This document shows positions 21,587-29,913 of a stretch of 64,000 nucleotides of DNA, one piece after another. The stretch comes from Flavobacteriaceae bacterium (GTDB taxonomy: Bacteria > Bacteroidota > Bacteroidia > Flavobacteriales > Flavobacteriaceae): NCBI GenBank assembly GCA_031277535.1, contig JAITMD010000017.1, positions 1 through 64,000 on the forward strand, in the 5' to 3' direction. The notes beneath the pieces are model-generated. The model ran no database searches, was not told where the DNA came from, and saw only the letters and a list, made by a program, of their open reading frames with translations. Both the position numbers and the translations under genes were made by a program. Position 1 is the first letter of the stretch. Each line of letters begins with the position of its first letter.

Positions 21587-22165
21587 TTAAACCCTACGAG
21601 CCCAAAGCAATTTTACTGTTTTGGGCTTTTCTTTTTTATTCAGTTTCTTTATAATTTCAGCTTTCAGCAAATCTCCTTTAGTTGCTTCTTTTGTAGAAAA
21701 AATATCGCTTGGTATTGGTATCTCTCCAGATAACATTTCGTGCATTTCTTGGCAAATCTGACGTCCTTTAGCTGTGATAGTATATAAGTGCTCTCCTTTA
21801 TTTCCTCCTTTAGCAGCGATCGAAACATAACCCATTCGCATTAATGTATCTACTCGTTTATAGTTATAGCGTATAGAAGCAATATCTTTTAAATCTCCAA
21901 TCATAAATAAGTTCTTTGGAGCAAGGAAAAGTAAATGTTCAAGTAGCGTAATCGTTATATCGTACTTTCTTTGTATTGCATGACGAACGAATCCAAAGTT
22001 TTCAAACAGATCATATCCTTTGAAAATACGCGTGTATTGAAGTCTTGTGTATGCTGGTTTGCTATTTCCTTTATAGAAATCCTCTACTAATTTAGTTTTG
22101 TCATTTTCCACTCTTTGTTTAGCAAGTGGAGGTAATACTATCATTAAATCTAATCGCTTACTCAT
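21587..22165 (-). CDS. Winged-helix (MarR-like) regulator, candidate late-gene control
   Basis: 192 residues. Residues 60-145 look like a winged helix: helices YDITITLLEHLLFL and SIRYNYKRVDTLMRMGYVSI, a turn with a basic wing (AAKGGNKGEHLYTITAKGRQICQEM). Flanks are basic, with RKRV-type ends. It divides the left accessory block from the tail genes and is divergent from them. Its start region contains the perfect palindrome GTTTTATATAAAAC (22174-22187), the likely self-operator, a minus-strand -7 box TACATTTG (22203-22210), and the plus-strand box TATCTTTG (22232-22239). AAGTTTTAT-like motifs also precede other late operons. Activator or repressor cannot be told. Regulator: confident; late-gene role: inference. 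Confidence 0.75.
   Translation of the reverse strand: MSKRLDLMIVLPPLAKQRVENDKTKLVEDFYKGNSKPAYTRLQYTRIFKGYDLFENFGFVRHAIQRKYDITITLLEHLLFLAPKNLFMIGDLKDIASIRYNYKRVDTLMRMGYVSIAAKGGNKGEHLYTITAKGRQICQEMHEMLSGEIPIPSDIFSTKEATKGDLLKAEIIKKLNKKEKPKTVKLLWARRV
21599..21637 (+). terminator. Terminator at the end of lipoprotein member 2
   Basis: AGCCCAAA pairs with TTTGGGCT around a 13-nt loop, followed by TTTTCTTTTTT. It lies inside the 3' end of the opposing winged-helix gene. Confidence 0.7.
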
Positions 22166-22173
22166 AAGTATTT

Positions 22174-22239
22174 GTTTTATATAAAACCCAATTTTTATAT
22201 AACAAATGTATGGATAATATATAAAACTTATTATCTTTG
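22174..22239. promoter_or_regulatory. Divergent promoter/operator P2
   Basis: On the minus strand TACATTTG (22203-22210) serves the winged-helix gene; on the plus strand TATCTTTG (22232-22239) serves the tail operon. The perfect palindrome GTTTTATATAAAAC (22174-22187) and ATATATAAAACTTAT (22218-22232) lie beside them. Consensus TAnnTTTG matches are seen directly; operator function is inferred. Confidence 0.65.
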
Positions 22240-22263
22240 AATTAAGTATAAATTTTATTTATA

Positions 22264-22689
22264 ATGGCAAAGATTAATAACCAAGAAGTTTATCCAGAAG
22301 ACTACAATGTAAGTCTTGAGGATTATCTTATTGGTACTGATTCATCAAATAAAAAAGTACTTCAAACAAAAACATATCCTGTAAAATCTCTTATTGAATT
22401 AGCTAAGAAAGAGCTTTCATTAAACATTCCAAAGCGAACTTCTGATTTAGTAAATGATGGAGAGAATGGAGTAGATAAGTTCGTTACTAAGGGAGATGTT
22501 GATGGTAAGGCTTATCAATTTAGCAATATGGATGAGGTTAAAATTACCCATGGACTAAGTAAGTATGTTTCTGTTACTGTGATCATTGGTACTGAAAAGG
22601 CATTAGCAGATGTCAAGTATGAAGATGATTTGAATACAATTATTGTCAGTTTTAAAAAGCCACAAACTGGAATTGTATTAATAAAATAG
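22264..22689 (+). CDS. Phage tail-fibre related protein
   Basis: 141 residues. The N-terminal half contains fibre-attachment-like ITGTDSSNKKVLQTKTYPVKSLIELA, the middle RTSDLVNDGENG, common in Bacteroidota fibre proteins, and the C-terminal 50 residues form a small beta domain (ITHGLSKYVSVTVII ... FKKPQTGIVLIK). A similar HGL-type C-terminal domain ends the next protein. First gene of the tail/lysis operon (22.26-29.8 kb). Likely a short fibre or fibre tip. Function by analogy. Confidence 0.68.
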   Translation: MAKINNQEVYPEDYNVSLEDYLIGTDSSNKKVLQTKTYPVKSLIELAKKELSLNIPKRTSDLVNDGENGVDKFVTKGDVDGKAYQFSNMDEVKITHGLSKYVSVTVIIGTEKALADVKYEDDLNTIIVSFKKPQTGIVLIK

Positions 22690-22691
22690 AT

Positions 22692-23891
22692 ATGAGATTA
22701 TTTAGTAATTTAGATGCAGACCAAAACGCGGTTATTAATATTCCGTTAGATCCAAGACCACAACCACCAGCTTCTCCAGTATTCGGGCAGATTTATACTA
22801 ACTCTACTGATAAGAATATCAAATATTGGGATGGTACAAAATGGATTATACTTGGTACTATTAGAGAGGTAGTAAATTCTGATGGTTCTATAAGTGTTTC
22901 TACTAATGCAGGTGTAGTAGATTTGAACTTAAATTTAGATAATGCTACACTTGAAATAGGAGCAGGAGTAGTTCGAATAAAAGACCAAGGGGTAACAACA
23001 GCCAAGTTAAAAGATGGTAATGTTACAACAGTCAAGATACTTGATAAGAATATCACATTTGCAAAGATTAATGATATTCCAACTATGACTGTAGTTGGTA
23101 GAACAGATGGAGGAACAGGTGTTTCTTCTGCAATTCCAATTATTAATACAAATGATTTAACTGGAGCAAATGGTGTTTCACTTGTTACAAGTGGAGCAGT
23201 AAAGGCTTATGTTGATTCAGCAGTTGCAGGTTTAGGTAGGCTTATTGGAGGTTATGATGCAAAAACAAATACTGTGTTCCCAGGTACAACAGCTACAAAA
23301 AAAGGTGATTTCTGGTATGTTACAGTTGTAGGTTCAATTCAAGGAGTTCCTTTTCAAATAGGAGATGTTATTGTAGCTAACAAAGACAATCCTGCAAATA
23401 CCAACGCAAACGATTATATCTTCTTACAAACTAACGCTGACCAAGCAACTACTACTATTTTAGGTATGGTGATGCTTGCTACTGATTCAGAAGTACAAGA
23501 AGGAATAGAAAATACTAAGGCTATTACTTCGGCAGGTCTTTCCTCTCGAACAGCTACAGAAACAAGAACAGGTATCGCTAAAATTTCTACTTCTGCACAA
23601 GCAATTGAAGGAAAAGACGATACTACAATTATGACTCCTAAAAAGGTTAAGGAGGTATTAGCGACTGTTACAAACAAAGGATATTCAGCTGTATTTGGAA
23701 CAACTGCATTAGAGTATTTTGTAACTCATGGATTAAATACAATGGACATTATTGCAGAGTTCTTTGAACAGCCAAGCAATAAGAAGTGTTTAGTTGATTA
23801 TACTGTTATTGATGCAACTAAAATAGGCGTTTACTTTGGTAAAGCACCAGGAGCAAATAGTTTGAAAGTAGTAATTATTCCAAAAGGATAA
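22692..23891 (+). CDS. Tail-fibre protein
   Basis: 399 residues. The N-terminus (FSNLDADQNAVINIPLDP ... FGQIYTNSTDKNIKYWDG) is the kind of fibre start common in Bacteroidetes phages. A repeat like the phage fibre 2 motif lies near residues 250-320 (ILGMVMLATDSEVQEG, TATETRTGIAKISTSAQAIEG). A C-terminal tip domain with FVTHGLNTMDIIAEFF and a final VVIIPKG resembles the end of the preceding protein. It starts two bases after that gene. Role: host recognition, as part of a trimeric fibre. Confidence 0.8.
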   Translation: MRLFSNLDADQNAVINIPLDPRPQPPASPVFGQIYTNSTDKNIKYWDGTKWIILGTIREVVNSDGSISVSTNAGVVDLNLNLDNATLEIGAGVVRIKDQGVTTAKLKDGNVTTVKILDKNITFAKINDIPTMTVVGRTDGGTGVSSAIPIINTNDLTGANGVSLVTSGAVKAYVDSAVAGLGRLIGGYDAKTNTVFPGTTATKKGDFWYVTVVGSIQGVPFQIGDVIVANKDNPANTNANDYIFLQTNADQATTTILGMVMLATDSEVQEGIENTKAITSAGLSSRTATETRTGIAKISTSAQAIEGKDDTTIMTPKKVKEVLATVTNKGYSAVFGTTALEYFVTHGLNTMDIIAEFFEQPSNKKCLVDYTVIDATKIGVYFGKAPGANSLKVVIIPKG

Positions 23892-23894
23892 GAA

Positions 23895-26249
23895 ATGAAT
23901 ATCAAAGGAAATACAAGGATAGAAGGGGAAGCTGTAGTTGAAAGTTTGCCAATCTCAGCAAGTAGTTTATCTACACTTGTTGAGGTTGGAGGATTGCTAC
24001 ATAAACGACAGTTTTCAGATATTGTATTGCAACCTAAAGAAGCTTATATACCTGGTCTTAGTGTTTCATTTCCTTCTATCTTTAATCTTAATACAGAATC
24101 TCTTGATTACAATAATAGAAGTTTAGTTGTTTCATTGAAAAATCAATTAGCAGGGACAGCTTTCTTAGCACCAGTTGCAATGAATGGAACACCTGCTTTT
24201 AGACGAATTGTAAAAAGTGATTTAACTGATGCGGGAGTGGCATTTGTTGATGAGCTATCTATTTTTAAAATAGTTCAGTATAATGGTGATGTTAATACAT
24301 TTAGTAATGTTGGAGGATATTTAGAAACAGCTAAAAATACACCAGTAAGTTCAGGTACAGGTAATATTATATCTTTTGGACATCAATCTTATAAAACATC
24401 AATCTTCTCAACATCTAATAAAAATGGTACAAGTTTTATTAGAGTTGATGGTGACGGTGGAATTGGAGATTGGAGAGAATTATATCATAGTGGAAATATA
24501 GAACAAGTAATAAGTAATAGATTTTTACCATTAAGTGGAGGAACTTTAAATGGAGGTGGAAACATAGATGGTCAAGGTAATTTAACATTAAAACAAGTAC
24601 CAACAGCAAACGCAACAGGTGTATGGTGGGATAATTTAGAAGGTTCTAAAAGAATTGCAGGTATAGGTACATTAACAAACGGAAATACCTTAGTTGGCTC
24701 ATTTATTGGTTGGGGCGAGTCTCCTTGGGATGCAACTACATCTTTATTTGTTAATAGTAATGGTGTATTTTATAAAGATAAACCAGTTTGGCATGAAGGA
24801 AATCTTAATACAAATGATTTAGTTAGGAACATTGGAACAAGTTATGTAGCAAATATTAATGCTAATAAACTTAATAAAGTAAATTCTGTTTCTGCACTTG
24901 AACTACCTAACGGTAATAATAATACTAATTTTCCTGGTAATATTTATGGTACTTTTACCAGACTTGTTACTAATAGTTTCATTACAGATATAATAGGTTC
25001 TAATGATAATGAACTTATTTATAGAACCTTCTATCATAGTGGAGGAGCTAATGGTGAAAATTCTATTTGGAGAAAAGTGTGGGATGATAAAAACCTAATA
25101 AATCCCGCAACTCAAGATTGGGTTACTACACAAGGTTTTTCTAAACAAACTCTTACAGCAGGAGATAACATTCAAATAAATGGAAATGTAATATCAGCCA
25201 CAGACACCATTGCTCAAAGTGGAGGATTATCAATGTTAATAGCAGGCATAGATAATGTTGGTAGAGTATGGACTTCAAAAACATTAAATGATTGGCTTAG
25301 TACTAAAGCAAAACCAATATTAGAACTAACATCTCAAGAAGGAATTAAAGTAAAAGATTGGAATACTGCTGCAAGTGGTCAATATTCAGTTTCGATTGGT
25401 CATAGTTCATCTGCTACAAAGTATAATTCATTAGCATTAATGCAAGGAGCAAATGCAGATGGTCTTAGTTCTATTTCAATTGGAGAGTATTCACAAGCAT
25501 TAGGTTATCGTTCAATAGCTATTGGTAGTTATGTTAATTCAATAAACGAGTCTTATTCTTTTGGGTTTGGAGTAACAAACACACAGAATGGATGTGTAGC
25601 ATTAGGCGAGTACAATTCAGATATAGCTTTTGGAGATGGAATGCAACGAACAAATAATAGTGAAACTCCTTTGCTTGTTGTAGGTAACGGTATTAGTCCA
25701 ATGATTAGGTCTAATGCACAAGTTCTATATCGCGATGGTTCAACTCGCAACTATGGACGTCAATATTATGATGAAACAATGCGTTCAACTATCGACTTTA
25801 CAAAAGACAATACTCTTGCAGATGTGAAATATGTAAAAGAAAATGGAGGAGGTAGTTTACCTAATAATCCTTTTTTAAATGTTGCGTCAAATGGATTTGC
25901 TGGAGATACAGTTGATAATCCAAAGTTTGTAGGAACAACACCTGACGACTTAGAAGTTGTTGTAATATTCCTTGAAAGAGGAGTAGGGTTGAATATGTGG
26001 ATTAAAGCGAGTTCTAATGGAACAAAAGGAACTCTATATGGAGTGTATCTAAAACAGTATAACAAAATATTATTAAGAGGTTATTATAGAAATACCAATA
26101 CAGGTCAAGTAAACAATACAAGTATGTTGTTTGATACAGCATCTAAGCAAACTTTATTTATGTCAAGTATGCCATTAGATTTAAAGTATGTTTTATTAGG
26201 GAATTTTATTGATGCGCAAGGAGGTTTAATACTTTTTAATCCAAGATAA
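23895..26249 (+). CDS. Long tail fibre with YadA/Hep_Hag-type head repeats
   Basis: 784 residues. Short collagen-free fibre motifs such as YHSGNI and LPLSGGTLNG (near residues 195-215), and a second YHSGG repeat with WRKVWDD (about 380), are typical of phage long fibres. Residues about 500-600 hold repeats of the form xSIGxxSxA (SVSIGHSSSATKYNSLALMQ, SSISIGEYSQALGYRSIAIG), which match the left-handed beta-roll head of trimeric autotransporter adhesins. The C-terminal region is a separate beta-rich tip. It is the main candidate receptor-binding protein. Its adhesin-type repeats make it the most exchangeable part of the virion. Confidence 0.82.
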   Translation: MNIKGNTRIEGEAVVESLPISASSLSTLVEVGGLLHKRQFSDIVLQPKEAYIPGLSVSFPSIFNLNTESLDYNNRSLVVSLKNQLAGTAFLAPVAMNGTPAFRRIVKSDLTDAGVAFVDELSIFKIVQYNGDVNTFSNVGGYLETAKNTPVSSGTGNIISFGHQSYKTSIFSTSNKNGTSFIRVDGDGGIGDWRELYHSGNIEQVISNRFLPLSGGTLNGGGNIDGQGNLTLKQVPTANATGVWWDNLEGSKRIAGIGTLTNGNTLVGSFIGWGESPWDATTSLFVNSNGVFYKDKPVWHEGNLNTNDLVRNIGTSYVANINANKLNKVNSVSALELPNGNNNTNFPGNIYGTFTRLVTNSFITDIIGSNDNELIYRTFYHSGGANGENSIWRKVWDDKNLINPATQDWVTTQGFSKQTLTAGDNIQINGNVISATDTIAQSGGLSMLIAGIDNVGRVWTSKTLNDWLSTKAKPILELTSQEGIKVKDWNTAASGQYSVSIGHSSSATKYNSLALMQGANADGLSSISIGEYSQALGYRSIAIGSYVNSINESYSFGFGVTNTQNGCVALGEYNSDIAFGDGMQRTNNSETPLLVVGNGISPMIRSNAQVLYRDGSTRNYGRQYYDETMRSTIDFTKDNTLADVKYVKENGGGSLPNNPFLNVASNGFAGDTVDNPKFVGTTPDDLEVVVIFLERGVGLNMWIKASSNGTKGTLYGVYLKQYNKILLRGYYRNTNTGQVNNTSMLFDTASKQTLFMSSMPLDLKYVLLGNFIDAQGGLILFNPR

Positions 26250-26251
26250 TT

Positions 26252-27055
26252 ATGGCAGAGTTTAGATTAATACCAAATGATTTACCATTAGAGCCTGAGC
26301 ATTTAGGGGAGTCTTTAGTAACTGTGGAAATGAACTCGAATAGAGTCATAACAGTTGATGATATTATAAAGTCGTCTTTCCCTCCTTATTATCAAGAACA
26401 AGGATTTTTAATAGGAGATATTAAGATAATAGGGTATGGAAACAACAAAAATTCAATGCTGTATCAACCTGATTTGGCAAGTTTGTATAATCTATATCCT
26501 CAAGGTCAAATATACTTTGATACTAATACTAACCAATATGTAAATAACGAAGTATTAGCACAAACAATTAAAAATGGAGACTTTCAAGTTCGTGGTTTTG
26601 ATGCTTCATTACCTGCTGACTATGTTGTATTTATAGCCAAAGCAATTAATCCTTCAACAGGACAACAGTCAAATTACTCTACTGTGAAAGGTAAACTTTG
26701 GATAAAAGTTGTTTCATCAAATAATCAACCACCAAGTAAAGTTGGAGATGGATATGAAAGGTTTAATTTGGGAGTACCTAAAGTATTTTCAGTAGACATG
26801 TTCACTACTAAAACAACACCTCCTTATTCAGACCCTGAAAATGACGCTGCTTTTTCTTTGAAAATAATTGCCTTGCCTACTATTGGAAAACTAACAAATA
26901 GAGGAGTTGATTGCAATGTAGGTGATATTGTATTAATGAGTGAAATTAGCTTAGGATTGTTTAAATATCATGATTTAGGAAACGCTAATTTATCATCAGT
27001 TGTAACATTTCAGTATCAAATAAATGATGTTGGATCTAAAATATTTGTTGGATAA
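26252..27055 (+). CDS. Tail-fibre-associated protein with cadherin-like segment
   Basis: 267 residues. The middle (PPSKVGDGYERFNLGVPKVFSVDMF ... YSDPENDAAFSLKIIALPTIG) resembles bacterial cadherin-like repeats with the DPEND calcium-binding type motif, followed by a beta segment DVGDIVLMSE. The N-terminal half is rich in Tyr and Asn (YNLYPQGQIYFDTNTNQY) and predicted beta. Likely an accessory fibre or baseplate protein. It overlaps the next gene's start by one base, so they are co-translated. Confidence 0.6.
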   Translation: MAEFRLIPNDLPLEPEHLGESLVTVEMNSNRVITVDDIIKSSFPPYYQEQGFLIGDIKIIGYGNNKNSMLYQPDLASLYNLYPQGQIYFDTNTNQYVNNEVLAQTIKNGDFQVRGFDASLPADYVVFIAKAINPSTGQQSNYSTVKGKLWIKVVSSNNQPPSKVGDGYERFNLGVPKVFSVDMFTTKTTPPYSDPENDAAFSLKIIALPTIGKLTNRGVDCNVGDIVLMSEISLGLFKYHDLGNANLSSVVTFQYQINDVGSKIFVG

Positions 27056-27891
27056 TGGCTACAATGACACTAAGACCTAATCAACCACCACCACCTAATA
27101 AGGTAGCAACTAATACAATTATTATTAGTGATTCTTTATGGTGGTGGAAAACAGGGAACTCTGTAAAAGACGATAATAAGTATTTTTTATCTATTTATGA
27201 TTTTACAATTGATATGTTTCCAAGATTTGATTTGAAAAATTTAAGGTCAATTAGATTTAGTAAGGTTAGTTTATCATCACCTAACTTAATGTTTAAATAC
27301 AAGAGCACAGGTTCAGATGTTAGAGTAGGAGATGAAATAGAAGTATTTAATGGAGAACTTGACAAAATACTGTATTTAGATTCTCCTCCTGCATTAATAG
27401 ATTATGTATATATAGGGAACATTGAATGTGAATTTGATATAGGACAAGGTTATGATTCTAATTCAGTATTAGCAATTGATGTTTTCAGATTTAGTGCTTA
27501 TGAAAGTATAAAACATGGTTTTTCAACTCAAAATGTTTTAGACGTAAATACTAATAGGAAATTCATGTTTACAAAATTTCATTTCTCTACAATGCTTGGG
27601 TACTATCAAAACTTACATACAAGTTTAATGGTTAATCCAAATATAATATTGCAAATGCAACAATGGTTTGGAACAAGTGGAAAGATACCTTATAAAATTG
27701 AGATAGTTAAAGCAAGCAATAGAATAAAGTATTTTGGTATATCAGTAGTACAAGGACAAAAGATACCAATAAACGCGATTGATTCAGGACGTTTAACTAT
27801 GGATACACAAGGATTAATTAATGAAGAAACTTTTGAATTTAAACTTGGTAATGGATATACAGGAGCATTCCTACTTGCTCCAAAAATATAA
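27055..27891 (+). CDS. Putative virion/tail protein, unknown
   Basis: 278 residues, beta-rich, no signal peptide. The N-terminal region is low-complexity proline (NQPPPPNKVA), the middle has WWWKTGNSVKDDNKYFLSIYDF, and the C-terminus is GYTGAFLLAPKI. No domain can be named. It overlaps the preceding gene by one base (TAATG). The position between fibre genes and lysis genes suggests a tail component, but this is by context only. Confidence 0.55.
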   Translation: MATMTLRPNQPPPPNKVATNTIIISDSLWWWKTGNSVKDDNKYFLSIYDFTIDMFPRFDLKNLRSIRFSKVSLSSPNLMFKYKSTGSDVRVGDEIEVFNGELDKILYLDSPPALIDYVYIGNIECEFDIGQGYDSNSVLAIDVFRFSAYESIKHGFSTQNVLDVNTNRKFMFTKFHFSTMLGYYQNLHTSLMVNPNIILQMQQWFGTSGKIPYKIEIVKASNRIKYFGISVVQGQKIPINAIDSGRLTMDTQGLINEETFEFKLGNGYTGAFLLAPKI

Positions 27892-27912
27892 CGATTTAAT
27901 TTAAAAACAACT

Positions 27913-28194
27913 ATGACAAAGACAACAGACAAAACAATCTCACAAGATGTATTAAAAATTTCCGATTTGCACCTGGCTAAACTGCAAGAGTCAAACCAAA
28001 AATTAGACAGTATCAGTAAGCAAGCTGCTGAAATTTACCAACGCGAATTTCAATTAAAGCAAGACAAATTAGTTCTTGATAATTATAACGGGAATACTCT
28101 CGCTGAAAGACAAAAACTAATTGAAGAGCTTAGTAAAGTTTATGGGGAAGTAAATATTAACCCACATACAGGAGAGTATGTAGTAATGGAGTAA
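27913..28194 (+). CDS. Small coiled-coil phage protein
   Basis: 93 residues. A single long helix with heptad-like repeats (VLKISDLHLAKLQESNQKLDSISKQAAEIYQREFQLKQDKLVL), with a small C-terminal strand (GEVNINPHTGEYVVM). No hydrophobic span. Commonly seen just before the holin in Bacteroidota phages; function unknown. It is two bases from the holin. Confidence 0.6.
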   Translation: MTKTTDKTISQDVLKISDLHLAKLQESNQKLDSISKQAAEIYQREFQLKQDKLVLDNYNGNTLAERQKLIEELSKVYGEVNINPHTGEYVVME

Positions 28195-28196
28195 TT

Positions 28197-28715
28197 ATGG
28201 AAAAACTATTTGCAAGAACAATGCTACTTACTGCTCCTTGTGTAGAGTGGTGGGATAAATTAGATTACTATAAATCACTTATAATTCGATTAGCTCCTAT
28301 TGTATTTATTCTCGACCTGATTAATTGGTGGTTTAAAGAAAATCAACAATTCGGGCAGTTTATGATTATTGCTCTTTTTATAAATATGGTAGTTGGAATA
28401 GCATTCCACTTAAAGAATAAAAGCTTTAGTTGGCCATCATTTTTTAAGCGTAATATGTTTATGATAGGAGCTGTATCTGTAGTTTACATAATGCTTGAAA
28501 TGTTACGATACACGGCAGGAGATAATCTTGTTGGGGAGTTCTTTAAAATAACTATTCAAATCACAACTTTACTTTATCCAACAAGCAAGGTAATGAAGAA
28601 CATCTATATTATGAGTAATGGAAAATATCCTCCTGAGTTTATAATGAAAAAGCTTTATGACTTTGAGAAAAACGGAGATTTAAAAGCATTCTTTGATAGT
28701 AAAAAAGAAGATTAA
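28197..28715 (+). CDS. Holin-like membrane protein
   Basis: 172 residues with about three or four hydrophobic spans: APIVFILDLINWW (about 32-45), FMIIALFINMVVGIAF, FMIGAVSVVYIMLEML and ITIQITTLLYPTSKV. The tail is charged. It directly precedes the endolysin and spanin, matching the phage holin 4 type (three-or-four-span inner-membrane proteins). Function: timing of lysis by inner-membrane pore formation. The family match is by topology and context. Confidence 0.75.
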   Translation: MEKLFARTMLLTAPCVEWWDKLDYYKSLIIRLAPIVFILDLINWWFKENQQFGQFMIIALFINMVVGIAFHLKNKSFSWPSFFKRNMFMIGAVSVVYIMLEMLRYTAGDNLVGEFFKITIQITTLLYPTSKVMKNIYIMSNGKYPPEFIMKKLYDFEKNGDLKAFFDSKKED

Positions 28716-28758
28716 TCTGTCAATACAAAAAGCCATTTAACTAAAACAATTTATAGAA

Positions 28759-29313
28759 ATGGCAGTTTACAAAAAGTTCGAAACATCTGCAGTTAATGCA
28801 GATATAAAATTATTAGGACCTATAATAGCAAAATGGGAAGGTGGTTATGTAAATGATCCATTAGATAATGGTGGAGCTACTAATATGGGAATTACATTGA
28901 ATACATGGAAGCATGTAGGATATGATAAAAATGGAGATGGCAAAATAGACGAAAAAGATATTAAGCTTCTCAGTAAAGATGATTTTCAGTATGTTCTTCG
29001 TAAGTATTGGGATAAGTGGAGAGCTGATGAAATTAAAAATCAATCGATAGCAAATATATTGGTTGATTGGTATTGGGGGTCTGGTAAGTGGGGTATCATT
29101 ATTCCTCAACGTATTTTAAATGTTACTCAAGATGGTATAGTAGGAGCTAAGACAATAGCTGCTATTAATAATTCAAATCAAAAAGAATTGTTTGATAAGA
29201 TTTTTACAGCAAGAGTTAAGTTCTTAAATGATATTGTAAAGAATAATCCTTCTCAAAAACGTTTTATTAATGGGTGGATGAATAGACTAAATGACTTTAA
29301 ATTTAAAGAATAA
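28759..29313 (+). CDS. Endolysin, GH108-type muramidase with an EF-hand-like insert
   Basis: 184 residues. The GH108/secretion-activator fold is seen in the N-terminal [25 protein letters not shown], with the catalytic Glu in EGGY, followed by a [12 protein letters not shown] stretch matching a calcium-binding EF-hand loop (DKNGDGKID), and the C-terminal putative peptidoglycan-binding part ([14 protein letters not shown] ... FINGWMNRL). No signal peptide, so export depends on the holin. It cleaves the glycan strands of peptidoglycan. It overlaps the spanin's start by one base. Confidence 0.88.
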   Translation: MAVYKKFETSAVNADIKLLGPIIAKWEGGYVNDPLDNGGATNMGITLNTWKHVGYDKNGDGKIDEKDIKLLSKDDFQYVLRKYWDKWRADEIKNQSIANILVDWYWGSGKWGIIIPQRILNVTQDGIVGAKTIAAINNSNQKELFDKIFTARVKFLNDIVKNNPSQKRFINGWMNRLNDFKFKE

Positions 29314-29792
29314 TGAAGTATCTATTAATAGTATTATCACTCGTTTTTATCGGCTGTGGTTCTCTTAAAAAGGATAAAACTAAACATACAGTTAATGAAG
29401 AAATACGAACCTCACTCAATGAAGAAAAGAAAACTCAAGAGTTAGAGTACGAGCGAAAACAATTGTACGAGTTAATATACAATACAAACTTGCGAGCTGA
29501 TTCAATTGTACAAGCAAAAGATGGAACTACAAAGATTTATAATCCATCAATTAAAACAGAAGCAAAGGAAACTAAGCAAGAAGACATAAAAGAGAAGGAT
29601 AAGAAGGAAGATTTAAAAACTGATTTGGATATCAAAGAGAAAAAAGAAAAAACAGAAACTTCAACTCATGTTGACAGAAAGCAGTATAGTTGGTTGGTTG
29701 TAGTTTTTTTAGTAGTAATACTTATGATTTATATATATTTTTTTAAAGGTAATTTATTTCAATGGCTTTTGAAATTGAAAAAGTATTTTTAA
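29313..29792 (+). CDS. Unimolecular spanin candidate
   Basis: 159 residues. The N-terminus is a lipoprotein signal with lipobox FIGC near residue 14; a long charged, coiled-coil region (EEKKTQELEYERKQL ... EKDKKEDLKTD) follows; the C-terminus has one strong hydrophobic span (WLVVVFLVVILMIYIYFF) and a basic tail. A lipid anchor at one end and a transmembrane span at the other is the definition of a u-spanin, known from phage T1 gp11. It should bridge outer and inner membranes for the final lysis step. Position directly after the endolysin supports this. Confidence 0.8.
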   Translation: MKYLLIVLSLVFIGCGSLKKDKTKHTVNEEIRTSLNEEKKTQELEYERKQLYELIYNTNLRADSIVQAKDGTTKIYNPSIKTEAKETKQEDIKEKDKKEDLKTDLDIKEKKEKTETSTHVDRKQYSWLVVVFLVVILMIYIYFFKGNLFQWLLKLKKYF

Positions 29793-29793
29793 A

Positions 29794-29913
29794 TTTAAGT
29801 TAATTTTAACCAAATTATTATTTTATGAAAAAAGTATTATTAGTTTTAGCACTGGGAGCTTTGATGTTTTCTTGCGCAAAAGATGAAGTATCTACTTCTA
29901 AAAATGAAGGAAA
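29794..29913 (+). repeat. 120-bp direct repeat, copy 2 (leader plus signal peptide)
   Basis: Matches 20653-20772 with two differences. It begins right at the end of the u-spanin gene, so the lipoprotein gene has either been inserted or had its 5' end copied there. Confidence 0.9.
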
